64,000 bases of DNA from the NCBI GenBank assembly GCA_038238245.1, contig JBBRXX010000010.1, forward strand, positions 76,985 through 140,984, in the 5' to 3' direction. Positions 41,359 through 49,767 of this stretch are shown here, piece after piece. Numbering within the stretch: the stretch's first letter is position 1; each line of letters starts with the position of its first letter. The translations under genes and the position numbers were made by a program. The stretch comes from DASQHW01 sp038238245 (lineage in GTDB: Bacteria > Actinomycetota > Acidimicrobiia > IMCC26256 > PALSA-610). Below the pieces are notes generated by a model that was not told the origin of the DNA, searched no databases, and saw only the letters and a program-made list of their open reading frames with translations.

Positions 41359-41688
41359 ATGCGTCTCGAACGCGACGTGGTCGTCACGGGCCGCGTGCTC
41401 GCAGTCGACGTCGACGGTGGGGAGTTCGTCGTGTGGCGGGGCGACGACGGACAGGTCCGCACGGCGCCGCGTCACTGCCCGCACCTCGACCACGACCTCA
41501 GCGAGGGTTACGTCTCCGGCGACGAGCTGGTGTGCACAGGACATGCCTGGGCCTTCGACGGCCGCGGCCACGCGTACAAGCGCAACGAGTTCGGGCGCGT
41601 CGATCCCAAGGGAACCGTGGAAACGCTGGACGTCGACGAACGCGATGACGTGATCGTGCTCGCGCTCCCCGAACGAGGTGGGCCTTGA
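41359..41688 (+). CDS. Small Rieske [2Fe-2S] protein
   Basis: A 109-residue Rieske protein with both cluster motifs, Cys40-x-His42 (RHCPHLDHDLS) and Cys59-xx-His62 (LVCTGHAWAFD). The small size indicates a ferredoxin-like electron carrier or a regulatory subunit rather than a dioxygenase alpha subunit. It starts four bases after yqgE and is followed directly by double-hotdog genes, suggesting an unknown redox step linked to acyl-CoA chemistry. Confidence 0.88.
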   Translation: MRLERDVVVTGRVLAVDVDGGEFVVWRGDDGQVRTAPRHCPHLDHDLSEGYVSGDELVCTGHAWAFDGRGHAYKRNEFGRVDPKGTVETLDVDERDDVIVLALPERGGP

Positions 41689-41690
41689 CG

Positions 41691-42512
41691 ATGTATCCGC
41701 CTGACGAGCACGTGTTGCGCGACCTGCGGCTCACGTTCGAGCATTCGCCGGACGGGCGCACGAGCCGCGCCTGGCTTCCGATCGTGCCGGCGCTCTGTAC
41801 CGATCGCGGCACGGCACGCGCAGGCGCGCTCGCGACGTTGGTCGACGTGATCGGCGGGGGCCTCGCCGCGACCGCCGCGCAACCGAACTGGATCGCGACC
41901 GCAGATCTCACGTTGCATGTCGTGTCGGGTGCCGGTCCCGGCTCGGTCGTCGAGGCGCGCGCCGGGGTCCTGCGCGCCGGTCGGACCACTGTGGTCATCG
42001 AGGTCGCGCTCGTCGACGACGGCGAACGTGACATCGGCGTTGCCACGATGAGCTTCTCGGTGCTCCCTCGCCGCGACGTCAATCCCGACATGAGCGAGGT
42101 ACGCGGCTCCGGGCCGTCGACAATGGCGACGGAAACGTCGCGCTTGCGGGCGCCGCTGCCAGATGCACTAGGAGTGGAGGTGCGCGATGCACGCGCCGGC
42201 GTCGTCGAGCTCCCGGTCACGGACTGGTCCCGCAATTCGATGGGTGCGATGCAGGGCGGGATCGTTGCGACGGTCGCCGACATCGCCGCCGAGCACGCAC
42301 TGCGGGCCGCGAGCGGCGAGCCGCTCGTCGTGAGCGATCTTCACGTCACCTACCTCGGCTTCGGCCGGATCGGGCCGGTACGCACGAGCGCCGAAGTGCT
42401 CGACGTGGCAGCCGGCCACGGCCGCGCGCGCGTGCAAATTGTCGACGCGGGCGCCGAGCATCGGTTGATGACACTCACGAGCGCGGTCGCGACCAACGGT
42501 CTGGCGTCATGA
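41691..42512 (+). CDS. Double-hotdog thioesterase-like protein A
   Basis: A 273-residue protein of two hotdog domains. Domain 1: TDRGTARAGALATLVDVIGG with weak active-site conservation; domain 2: SMGAMQGGIVATVADIAAEH, closer to the PaaI GG motif. The two halves probably form a pseudo-dimer. ATG 41691. It overlaps its paralogue by ATGA. Acyl-CoA hydrolysis is likely; substrate unknown. Confidence 0.8.
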   Translation: MYPPDEHVLRDLRLTFEHSPDGRTSRAWLPIVPALCTDRGTARAGALATLVDVIGGGLAATAAQPNWIATADLTLHVVSGAGPGSVVEARAGVLRAGRTTVVIEVALVDDGERDIGVATMSFSVLPRRDVNPDMSEVRGSGPSTMATETSRLRAPLPDALGVEVRDARAGVVELPVTDWSRNSMGAMQGGIVATVADIAAEHALRAASGEPLVVSDLHVTYLGFGRIGPVRTSAEVLDVAAGHGRARVQIVDAGAEHRLMTLTSAVATNGLAS

Positions 42513-43324
42513 GCCGCGACGGGGAGCACGGCGGTGCCGACGACGGACGCGGGGTGTCGCGCTATGTGCGCGTCGATCTTCGTGAGGCCGACGAGGGCCG
42601 CATGGTGGGCCACGCGCCCGCCGCCGCGCATCTCCGGGGACGCCACGGAGGCATGCGCGCGGGCGCCTTGTGGACACTGCTCGACAACGTCGGCGGTATC
42701 TGTGCCGGACTCGCCGCGCTGCCTGACGGGTGGGTGGTGTCGACGAACCTGGCGGCGCGAACCATCGCGCTCGCACAGACAGGACCGTTGCGTATCGACG
42801 CCGCGGTGCTGCGCCGCGGACGCAACAACGTGGTCACGACGGTACAGATACACGACGAGGGCGCCGCCGACGCGCTGGTGGCGGACGGCGTGCTCACGTC
42901 GGCGATCCTCGTGCCGGAGAACGGTCCGCCGCGGCACACGCGCCCGTTGGTGCTCGAGGCAGGCCCGCCGCCTTCGGGCCTTCGGACCCTCGACGAATGG
43001 CTCGGGGTGCGCGCCGTCACGCATGACGCCGTCGAGATCGATCTCGCCGACGAGCTGCGCAACCCCTGGGGCATCCTGCACGGCGGGGTCGTTGCGACGC
43101 TCGTGGACATCGCCGCCGAGCACACGACCGGAGGCGTCACGACCGACGTTGTGCTCCACTTCCTCGCGCCCAACCGCGTCGGCCCGGTACGTGCGACCGC
43201 GCGTTCGCTCGGTCGCCGTTCCGACGGTGAAGTGTGCCGGGTCGAGGTGCGCGATGAAGGGGGCGACCGCCTGACCGGCGTCGCCGTCGTCATCGCGCGA
43301 CTCGGGCCTCGCGCGCCTTCCTGA
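42509..43324 (+). CDS. Double-hotdog thioesterase-like protein B
   Basis: A 271-residue tandem paralogue of the preceding gene. Domain 1 has HGGMRAGALWTLLDNVGGIC, domain 2 LRNPWGILHGGVVATLVDIA with an intact LHGG motif. Between the two paralogues the better-kept active site is in the second half of this one. The proteins may form a heteromer. Ends just before a 16-bp-period repeat. Confidence 0.82.
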   Translation: MSRDGEHGGADDGRGVSRYVRVDLREADEGRMVGHAPAAAHLRGRHGGMRAGALWTLLDNVGGICAGLAALPDGWVVSTNLAARTIALAQTGPLRIDAAVLRRGRNNVVTTVQIHDEGAADALVADGVLTSAILVPENGPPRHTRPLVLEAGPPPSGLRTLDEWLGVRAVTHDAVEIDLADELRNPWGILHGGVVATLVDIAAEHTTGGVTTDVVLHFLAPNRVGPVRATARSLGRRSDGEVCRVEVRDEGGDRLTGVAVVIARLGPRAPS

Positions 43325-43358
43325 GAAGACGGGCGAGGCCCGGATGTCGTTGTCCTTG

Positions 43359-43397
43359 TGATCAGTTGCGCGTGTGATCAGTTGAGCTTTTGATCAG
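43359..43397. repeat. Three TGATCA(G) elements at 16-bp period
   Basis: TGATCAG occurs at 43359, 43375 and 43391, exactly 16 bases apart, the first two followed by TTG. The third copy overlaps the last codons of the NlpC/P60 gene. TGATCA is palindromic, so it could be a multi-site protein target or a decayed duplication. Confidence 0.6.
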
Positions 43398-44731
43398 AAG
43401 GTGTAGTGCTTGAAGACGTGCGGACCCTCTGATCCGTCGACACCCGAGATGCTCTCGACGCTCACGTACGTCCCGGTGTGCGGCGCAGCGATCATCTGAT
43501 TCGGGCCCGTGTACACGCCGACGTGATTCGGCCACAGCACGAGATCGCCGGGGACGGGTGACGAGGTCGTCACGCCGTGCGGATTCGAGAGCTCGGTGGT
43601 CGTGTTGCCGGGGAGGACATCGCTGCCCGCCGCCAACCTGTACACCCATCTCGCGAACCCACTGCAGTCGACGCCGACCGTGTGAAGCGGGTCACCAAAC
43701 GCCCCGCCGCCACACGTGACGCTCCCTGTGTAGCCGTTACAGCTGCCGAGGGAAGGTCCTGGGTTCGTACCGTGCCCACCTGCATATGAGTACGGCACTC
43801 TCCCGCCACCCCATCCGATGAGGTTGGCCGCGCCGGGGATGGCATCACCCTGCAAGATGTTGTTCGACCAGGCCACGACGTTTTGTTGCAGCGAGTCAGG
43901 CGTACCGGGCGACGGATTGCCTCGGTAGGTGACGCCGTATGTATAGACCTGCCCTGTGCTCGAGATCGCGGCGTACCCGTGGCCGTTCCCGGTCACCGAG
44001 ATCGACGTGATGGCGCCGGTGTATCCCTGGGGGTTCGCGTGGTACTGCACGGTTCCCTTGGCGTACACCTGTCCGGTGATCGAGATCGCCGCGTAGCCCT
44101 TCCCGTCGGCGGTCACCGAGATGGCGGCCATCCAGCCGGTGAAACCGGTCGGGTTCGGTGCGCGGTATACGACCGTGCCGAGCGTGTAGACCTGCCCCGC
44201 GGTCGACATCGCCGCGTAACCCTTGCCGTCCTTGGTCACGGAAATACCGACGATCGACCCGGTGAATCCGGTCGGGTTCGGTGCGTGGTACTGGACTGTG
44301 CCGTATGTATATACCTGGCCCGCGCTCGAAATTGCCGCGTAGCCCTTGCCATCTCCGGTCACCGAAATACCGACGATCGTGCCACCGAAACCGGTCGGAT
44401 TCGGTGCGTGATACACGACGGTTCCGAACGTGTACACCTGCCCGGTGCTCGAGATGACTGCGTACCCCTTGCCGTCTCCGGTCACCGAGATGGCGACAAT
44501 CTCGCCGGTGAAGCCTGCGGGACTGCCGCGCTTCACCACGGTGCCGTAGGCGGAGACCAACCCGTTCGTTGCGACCGCGGCGTAGCCGAGCCCATCACTT
44601 GTGACGCTTATCGACTTGTAGGTGTTCACCGCGGCGCTTGCAGGTGTGGCCGCAATGAACAGGATGCCCGAAAGCATCGCAACCGTGATTGACACGACGA
44701 GGAACAACCTCGCCCTTGCCTTTTCGAGCAT
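43394..44731 (-). CDS. Secreted NlpC/P60 peptidase with six beta-propeller-like repeats
   Basis: A 445-residue secreted cell-wall peptidase. After a signal peptide (LFLVVSITVAMLSGILFIAA, cleavage near ASA-AVN) come six ~41-residue repeats of the form ISVTGDGKGYAAISSTGQVY, predicted to form a propeller or solenoid, then a NlpC/P60 domain with Cys356 (VGVDCSGFARWVY), His403 (WPNHVGVYTG) and His418 (AAPHTG). It should cut peptidoglycan stem peptides. Repeats of this GYAAISS type are frequent in secreted Acidimicrobiia proteins. ATG 44731 is preferred to the TTG just upstream. An inverted repeat occupies the leader. Confidence 0.88.
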   Translation of the reverse strand: MLEKARARLFLVVSITVAMLSGILFIAATPASAAVNTYKSISVTSDGLGYAAVATNGLVSAYGTVVKRGSPAGFTGEIVAISVTGDGKGYAVISSTGQVYTFGTVVYHAPNPTGFGGTIVGISVTGDGKGYAAISSAGQVYTYGTVQYHAPNPTGFTGSIVGISVTKDGKGYAAMSTAGQVYTLGTVVYRAPNPTGFTGWMAAISVTADGKGYAAISITGQVYAKGTVQYHANPQGYTGAITSISVTGNGHGYAAISSTGQVYTYGVTYRGNPSPGTPDSLQQNVVAWSNNILQGDAIPGAANLIGWGGGRVPYSYAGGHGTNPGPSLGSCNGYTGSVTCGGGAFGDPLHTVGVDCSGFARWVYRLAAGSDVLPGNTTTELSNPHGVTTSSPVPGDLVLWPNHVGVYTGPNQMIAAPHTGTYVSVESISGVDGSEGPHVFKHYTF

Positions 44732-44750
44732 CAAGACGCTACGACCCTTC

Positions 44751-44790
44751 CGCGTTGGACTACCTCCGGTGACCGTAAACGTCCAACGCG
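44751..44790. promoter_or_regulatory. 5' leader inverted repeat of NlpC/P60 gene
   Basis: Perfect 10-bp arms CGCGTTGGAC and GTCCAACGCG with a 20-base spacer, 20-59 bases before the start codon. An AT-rich stretch with a -10-like AATACT lies just upstream of it, so it would be in the transcribed leader. Attenuator or operator. Confidence 0.55.
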
Positions 44791-44886
44791 AATGGGTAAA
44801 CGCTTAGTATTTTTCGCCTTTAGCCGCGAATATTTTTTGTCTCTCGGCAAGAGCGTGCCGCGCGCATCGGACCGCGATTGCGTTCG

Positions 44887-46089
44887 TCACCGTGAGGGTG
44901 TGAACACCACCGGCAGGTGCTGGATCGTCGTCACCAGTGAGTTGGGTCCGCGTTGCGCGCCGGCATCATCGGCGACGCGCGCGTCGGGCAGCCGCGTGAA
45001 CAACTCCTCGAGAAGGATCCGGATCTCCGTTCGGGCCAAGTTCGCGCCGAGACAGAAATGAGGTCCGGTGCCGAACGCGAGGTGCAGGTTCGGCTCGCGG
45101 TCGATGCGGAACGCGTCGGGGTCGTCGAACACATCGGCGTCGCGGTTGGCCGACGGATAGACGTTGAGCAGCACGTCGCCCTCTCGCAACTCGCGTCCAC
45201 GCAGCTGCGTGTCAGTGCACACGGTGCGAGAGAAGCTGATCACCGGCGAGACGTATCGGAGGATCTCCTCGGTCGCGCTGTTCACCATCGACAGGTCCGC
45301 GACGAGCCGGGCCCGTTGCTCGGGGAAGGTCGTGAGGGCGAGCATGCCGCCCGAGAGGGCGTTGCGTGTGGTCTCGTTGCCGGCGACCAGCAGCAACACG
45401 AGAAACGACAGCAGCTCCTCTCCGGTGAGTTCGTCGGCATCGGCCGAGGACAAGAGCACCGAGATGAGGTCGTCGCGCGGTCGCGCGCGGCGATCCTCGA
45501 GCAACGCATCGAGGTAGGTCACGTACTCCGCCCAGGCCTCCCCCGCGACGCGCCCGAGCGGATCGTCGGCCTCGGCCCCCTCGGCGGCCATCATCGTGTC
45601 CGACCAATGCGCGAGCCGTTCGCGATCCTCGACCGGCAGGCCGAGCATCTCGGCGATCACGATCAGCGGCAGCGGCCGCGCGATGTCGATCACGAAGTCG
45701 CACTCGCCGCGACTCGCGACGTTGTCGACCAGCTCGCGCGCGAGCTCGCGGACGTGCGTCATCAGTTGTGCGATTCGCGACGGCGTGAAGCCGCGGCTGA
45801 CCATGCGTCGCTGGCGGGCGTGCTCGGGATCGTCCATCGACACGATCGACAGCGAATCGGCACCGCCTCCCTTCGGGCGCACGCCCTTCTCGCTGCAGAA
45901 CAGCTCCGGATGCCGCTCGACGAAGGAGACGTCGTCGTACTTGGTGATGACCCACAAGTTGTTCTTGTCGTCGCGGTACACGGGATCGTGCTCGCGCATC
46001 CACGCGTAGACGTCGTGGGCGACGCCACGTACGTACAGCGTGGGATCGAGCGCGTCGATCTCGAACGGAGGCGCAGGCGTGGTGGTCAT
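44887..46089 (-). CDS. Cytochrome P450
   Basis: A 400-residue soluble P450. I-helix oxygen motif LVAGNETTRN, ExxR in EEILRYVSP, and heme ligand loop FGTGPHFCLGANLA. Length and sequence fit the actinobacterial CYP124/125/142-like class that hydroxylates steroids or fatty acids, but the substrate cannot be read. It overlaps the TetR gene by ATGA and is the second gene of that operon. No ferredoxin partner adjoins. Confidence 0.9.
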   Translation of the reverse strand: MTTTPAPPFEIDALDPTLYVRGVAHDVYAWMREHDPVYRDDKNNLWVITKYDDVSFVERHPELFCSEKGVRPKGGGADSLSIVSMDDPEHARQRRMVSRGFTPSRIAQLMTHVRELARELVDNVASRGECDFVIDIARPLPLIVIAEMLGLPVEDRERLAHWSDTMMAAEGAEADDPLGRVAGEAWAEYVTYLDALLEDRRARPRDDLISVLLSSADADELTGEELLSFLVLLLVAGNETTRNALSGGMLALTTFPEQRARLVADLSMVNSATEEILRYVSPVISFSRTVCTDTQLRGRELREGDVLLNVYPSANRDADVFDDPDAFRIDREPNLHLAFGTGPHFCLGANLARTEIRILLEELFTRLPDARVADDAGAQRGPNSLVTTIQHLPVVFTPSR

Positions 46090-46673
46090 GAGTCTTCGAT
46101 GCTCCTCTCGGGTCGAACCCGCGCGAACACGCTCGCGAGCTCTCGCGCGCGCGCCTCGAGCGCGGCGCGGCGGTTCTCGGGTTGGGGCAGGTGCTCGACG
46201 AGCACGCCGATGACGGCATTCCGAAGGGCGCGCACGAGGGCCGGGTCGTGGAGGGCGGGGGCGTCGGGACACAGGTCGCGCAGCCAGCCCGCGAGCGCGA
46301 GCTCGAACGCGGCCGCCGTGTCGAGCAACGGGCCGAGCACGTCGTCGTCGCCGTGGATCGCCTCGGCGAGCAGCGCGCGCCACAGGTCCGCGTCGGCGGT
46401 CATGCCGACGAACAGGTGGTCGAGCAAGGCGGCCAGGCGGTCCTCGACGCTGCCCGCGATGCCCTCGGGAAAGGGCGGGGCCAGGAGGTCGCCCGCGCGC
46501 CGGTGGGCGATCGCGGCCTGGAGAAGGTCGTGCTTGGACGGGAAGTAGTGGTAGAGGGTCGCCACGTTGCAGCCGCACAACGCCGCGACCGCACGCATGC
46601 TCGTGCCGCTGGCCCCGTGGTCGGCCATCAGGCCGAGCGTTGCTTCGAGAATGCGAATGCGCTGGTCCGCCAT
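46086..46673 (-). CDS. TetR regulator of the P450 operon
   Basis: A 195-residue TetR protein with HTH SMRAVAALCGCNVATLYHYF. ATG 46673 is chosen over ATGs at 46718 and 46724 because a perfect palindrome (CAAACG-TT-CGTTTG) lies 18-32 bases upstream of 46673 and would be coding if an earlier start were used; the family normally starts about 10 residues before helix 1. It likely autorepresses itself and the P450. Confidence 0.83.
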   Translation of the reverse strand: MADQRIRILEATLGLMADHGASGTSMRAVAALCGCNVATLYHYFPSKHDLLQAAIAHRRAGDLLAPPFPEGIAGSVEDRLAALLDHLFVGMTADADLWRALLAEAIHGDDDVLGPLLDTAAAFELALAGWLRDLCPDAPALHDPALVRALRNAVIGVLVEHLPQPENRRAALEARARELASVFARVRPERSIEDS

Positions 46674-46691
46674 GCTGTCGAGGGACCCTAT

Positions 46692-46705
46692 CAAACGTTC
46701 GTTTG
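46692..46705. promoter_or_regulatory. TetR operator upstream of P450 operon
   Basis: Perfect inverted repeat CAAACG-TT-CGTTTG immediately before the TetR start. TetR-family regulators of lipid and P450 genes commonly use AAACG/CGTTT-type sites. Binding is inferred. Confidence 0.65.
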
Positions 46706-46837
46706 GGAGCGCGACCATGCCCATAGCATGGGTTGTGCGTCCGTTGTGTACCAGATTGTGTGAGACTGCGGCCCATCAGGTATCGCTTCGCAATTCGCGC
46801 GAAAGATGCGCCGCATTTGCTGGTGAGAAGACCCAGA

Positions 46838-47056
46838 ATGCTCGGACGCGGGCATGTGCGAGCGGCAGTGGGCATGCCCGTCAACGTCGACATGGCCGGC
46901 TTTCACCGGTACGGCGTCTCCGTCGGACATACCGCGCCGGTGCGCGGGACGATCGTCGCGCTCGGCCCGGCCGGCGTCACGGTGAAGCTGCACGCCGTGC
47001 TGGAAGGCCTCGACACGGTGACGGTCGAGCCCGCTCGGGTCACTGCGGCCCGGTAA
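46838..47056 (+). CDS. Small hypothetical protein (beta-barrel-like)
   Basis: A 72-residue candidate. The part from VGMPVNVDMAGFHRYGVSVG to VKLHAVLEGLDTVTVEPARV alternates in a small-beta-barrel style and looks protein-like, with good codon bias. The start is unclear (ATG 46838 or 46874). No family recognised. It sits between the TetR operator and the NAD operon. Confidence 0.45.
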   Translation: MLGRGHVRAAVGMPVNVDMAGFHRYGVSVGHTAPVRGTIVALGPAGVTVKLHAVLEGLDTVTVEPARVTAAR

Positions 47057-47086
47057 CGCTCCATCCTGCGCTGTCGTCTCCCGTAT

Positions 47087-47103
47087 TGAGGGCCTTATCC
47101 TCA
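47087..47103. promoter_or_regulatory. Candidate operator upstream of NAD operon
   Basis: Inverted repeat TGAGG-N7-CCTCA, 20 bases before pncB. It is a possible site for the NrtR regulator encoded in the operon; known NrtR motifs vary between lineages and no match is claimed. Confidence 0.35.
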
Positions 47104-47123
47104 GTGCGAGTAGAAGGAACGGC

Positions 47124-48452
47124 GTGGAGAGCACGGCACTGCGCACCGACCAGTACGAGCTGACGATGCTCGACGCGGCGCGCCAGTCGGGAGTCGCCTT
47201 CCATCGTTCGGTGTTCGAGGTCTTCGCACGCGAGCTGCCCGAGGGCCGGCGGTACGGGGTCGTCGCCGGAACCGGGCGCCTGCCCGACGCGATCGCGCGC
47301 TTCCGGTTCGACGACGACGCGCTCGCGCATCTCGCGGCGGCGGAGGTGGTCGGCGACGAGACGCGCGCGTGGCTCGCGAACTACCGCTTCGCGGGCGACG
47401 TCACCGGCTACTCGGAAGGCGAGACGTACTTCCCGGGTTCGCCGGTCGCGCGCGTCGAGGGCACGTTCGGCGAGGCGGTGCTCCTCGAGACGATCGTGCT
47501 GTCGATCCTGAATCACGACAGCGCGGTGGCGTCGGCGGCGGCGCGCATGTCGGTCGCAGCCCGGAGCGCGCAGCTCATCGACATGGGAGGACGCCGTACG
47601 CACGAAGACGCCGCCGTCGACGCGGCGCGTGCCGCGTACATCGGCGGCTTCCACGCCACGTCGAACCTCGAAGCCGGGCGACGCTACGGCATACGCACGG
47701 CGGGAACAGCGGCGCACGCGTTCGTGCTCGCGCACGTCGAAGAGGAGATGGCGTTCATCGCGCAGCTGCGCGCGCTCGGCGGCGATACGACGCTGCTCGT
47801 CGACACGTACGACATCGAGATGGGCATACGCAACGCGGTTGCCGCCGCGCGGACGCTCGGCTTCGACGGCCCCGGTGCGATCCGCGTCGACTCCGGCAAC
47901 CTCCCGGCCGAAGCGCGGCGGGCGCGTGCGTTGCTCGACGAGCTGGGCGCGTCACGTACGCGCATCGTGGTGTCCGGCGATCTCGACGAGTACATGATCG
48001 ACGCACTCGAGGGCGATCGGGCCGGTCGGGCGCCGATCGATTCCTACGGGGTCGGCACGCGGCTGGTGACCGGCTCGGGTCATCCGACTGCCGGCTTCGT
48101 CTACAAGCTCGTCGCGATCGCGGACACTCCCGACGCCGGAGCGCCCCTGCGCCCGGTCTCCAAGACCAGCCGCGGCAAGGAGACGCTCGGGCATCGCAAG
48201 ACGGTCTTCCGGGTGCTCGACGGCGGCGGGCACGCGACCGCGGAGCTGTTGACGATCGGTGACGTCGGGCCGCCGGGCGCGCGGCCGTTGCAGCACCCGG
48301 TCGTGCGGCTGGGTGAACGGTGCCCGGGTTCGCTCGAAGCCGCACGCGACCATCACCTCATGGCGCGTGCCGAGCTGCCGCCGCACGCGCTCGATCTCCG
48401 ACCCGGCGAACCCGCATTGCGTGCGGTGCTGCACGAAGGGAGCCTGCGATGA
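47124..48452 (+). CDS. pncB: Nicotinate phosphoribosyltransferase
   Basis: A 442-residue enzyme that joins nicotinate to PRPP to give nicotinate mononucleotide in NAD salvage. Motifs: LRTDQYELTMLDAARQSGVA at the N terminus, FHATSNLEAGRRYGI with HA near the active site, LLVDTYDIEMGIRNAV, and SGDLDEYMIDAL. GTG 47124 is preceded by AGAAGGA. First gene of a coupled four-gene operon; its TGA overlaps the ATG of pncA. Confidence 0.92.
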   Translation: MESTALRTDQYELTMLDAARQSGVAFHRSVFEVFARELPEGRRYGVVAGTGRLPDAIARFRFDDDALAHLAAAEVVGDETRAWLANYRFAGDVTGYSEGETYFPGSPVARVEGTFGEAVLLETIVLSILNHDSAVASAAARMSVAARSAQLIDMGGRRTHEDAAVDAARAAYIGGFHATSNLEAGRRYGIRTAGTAAHAFVLAHVEEEMAFIAQLRALGGDTTLLVDTYDIEMGIRNAVAAARTLGFDGPGAIRVDSGNLPAEARRARALLDELGASRTRIVVSGDLDEYMIDALEGDRAGRAPIDSYGVGTRLVTGSGHPTAGFVYKLVAIADTPDAGAPLRPVSKTSRGKETLGHRKTVFRVLDGGGHATAELLTIGDVGPPGARPLQHPVVRLGERCPGSLEAARDHHLMARAELPPHALDLRPGEPALRAVLHEGSLR

Positions 48453-49006
48453 CCCATGCGTTGGTGGTCGTCGACGTGCAGAACGACTTCTGCGAAGGCG
48501 GCAGCCTGGCCGTCGAAGGGGGCGCAGCCACCGCGGCACGCATCAACGAGCTCACGGATGCGTTCGACGTCGTCGTGGCGACGAAGGACTTCCACATCGA
48601 CCCGGGCCCGCACTTCTCCCAGATCCCCGACTTCGTCGACAGCTGGCCCCGCCACTGTGTCGCGCACTCCCGCGGCGCCGATCGGCACCCGGCGATGGAT
48701 GCGGCCAACGTGCACGCGGTCTTCTACAAGGGCGCGCACGCGGCCGCATACTCGGGCTTCGAGGGACGGAGCGATCCTGCACAACAGGAAGGGCAGACAC
48801 TCGAGCACTATTTGCGAGCGCACGGAGTCACCGAAGTCACCGTCGTCGGGATCGCGACCGACCATTGCGTGGTCGCGACCGCGCTCGACGCGCACAAGGC
48901 GGGGTTCCGGACGACGGTCGACACGCGCTATTGCGCGGGGGTGGCACCCGACACCACAGCCGACGCAGTGGAACGAATGCGCGCCGCGGGGATCGAGGTC
49001 CGGTGA
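48449..49006 (+). CDS. pncA: Nicotinamidase
   Basis: A 185-residue isochorismatase-fold nicotinamidase that makes nicotinate for pncB. Catalytic triad Asp9 (VVDVQNDF), Lys94 (VFYKGAH) and Cys140 (IATDHCVVAT); metal ligands in TKDFHIDPGPHF (Asp47, His49, His55). ATGA overlap with pncB and GTGA overlap with nrtR. Confidence 0.93.
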   Translation: MTHALVVVDVQNDFCEGGSLAVEGGAATAARINELTDAFDVVVATKDFHIDPGPHFSQIPDFVDSWPRHCVAHSRGADRHPAMDAANVHAVFYKGAHAAAYSGFEGRSDPAQQEGQTLEHYLRAHGVTEVTVVGIATDHCVVATALDAHKAGFRTTVDTRYCAGVAPDTTADAVERMRAAGIEVR

Positions 49007-49767
49007 CGCGCGAGCGGCAGGGCGAGGCACAGTTCCTCGCGACCTACGACCCCAAGAAGTACCCGCGTGTCGCGGTCACGGTGGACGTGGTGCTGCTGAC
49101 CGTCCGCGCGGGCCGGCTCTCGGTGCTGCTCGTCCAGCGCGACGGACATCCCTACCGCGGACACTGGGCGTTGCCGGGCGGTTTCGTCGAGCCCGACGAC
49201 GACCTCGACGGCGCCGCCCGTCGGGAGCTCGCGGAAGAGACCGGCGTGCAGGTCGCGGGCGGCGGCCACGGCCTCGGCCACGTCGAACAACTTCGCTCGT
49301 ACGGCACCCCCGATCGCGACCCGCGCATGCGCGTGGTCTCGGTCGCGTACGTCGGGTTCACCGCACACAACGAGCCCGCAGTCGCCGGTTCGGACGCGGC
49401 CGACGCGCGTTTCTGGGCGGTCGACGACCTGGCGATCGAGGGGATCGGCGGCGACGACGGCGTCCCCCTCGCATTCGACCACGCGCACATCGTCGCCGAC
49501 GGTGTCGAACGGGCCCGCGCCAAGCTCGAGTACACGACGCTCGCGACGGCGTTTCTCGATGAGCCCTTCACGCTCGGCGAGCTGCGACGCGTCTACGAGG
49601 CGGTGTGGGGACAGGCGCTGCACGAGGGCAACTTCCGTCGCAAGGTGCTGTCGACGGCGGGATTCGTGGAGCCGACCGGGCGGACCGCACCGACCGACGG
49701 CCGCCCCGCGGCGCTGTACCGGCGCGGCGCGGCCACGCAGCTGCACCCTCCGATTCTCCGGCCGTGA
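49003..49767 (+). CDS. nrtR: NrtR-type NAD regulator (Nudix + winged helix)
   Basis: A 254-residue protein: N-terminal Nudix domain (about 20-150) with box GGFVEPDDDLDGAARRELAE at 59-78 and EET following, in which the first Glu is replaced by Asp, and a C-terminal winged helix (LGELRRVYEAVWGQALHEGN ... RRKVLSTAGFVEPTG). NrtR proteins sense ADP-ribose and repress NAD genes. Placement inside pncB-pncA strongly supports the same role. The altered Nudix box suggests weak or no hydrolase activity, as in other NrtR. Confidence 0.88.
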   Translation: MTRERQGEAQFLATYDPKKYPRVAVTVDVVLLTVRAGRLSVLLVQRDGHPYRGHWALPGGFVEPDDDLDGAARRELAEETGVQVAGGGHGLGHVEQLRSYGTPDRDPRMRVVSVAYVGFTAHNEPAVAGSDAADARFWAVDDLAIEGIGGDDGVPLAFDHAHIVADGVERARAKLEYTTLATAFLDEPFTLGELRRVYEAVWGQALHEGNFRRKVLSTAGFVEPTGRTAPTDGRPAALYRRGAATQLHPPILRP

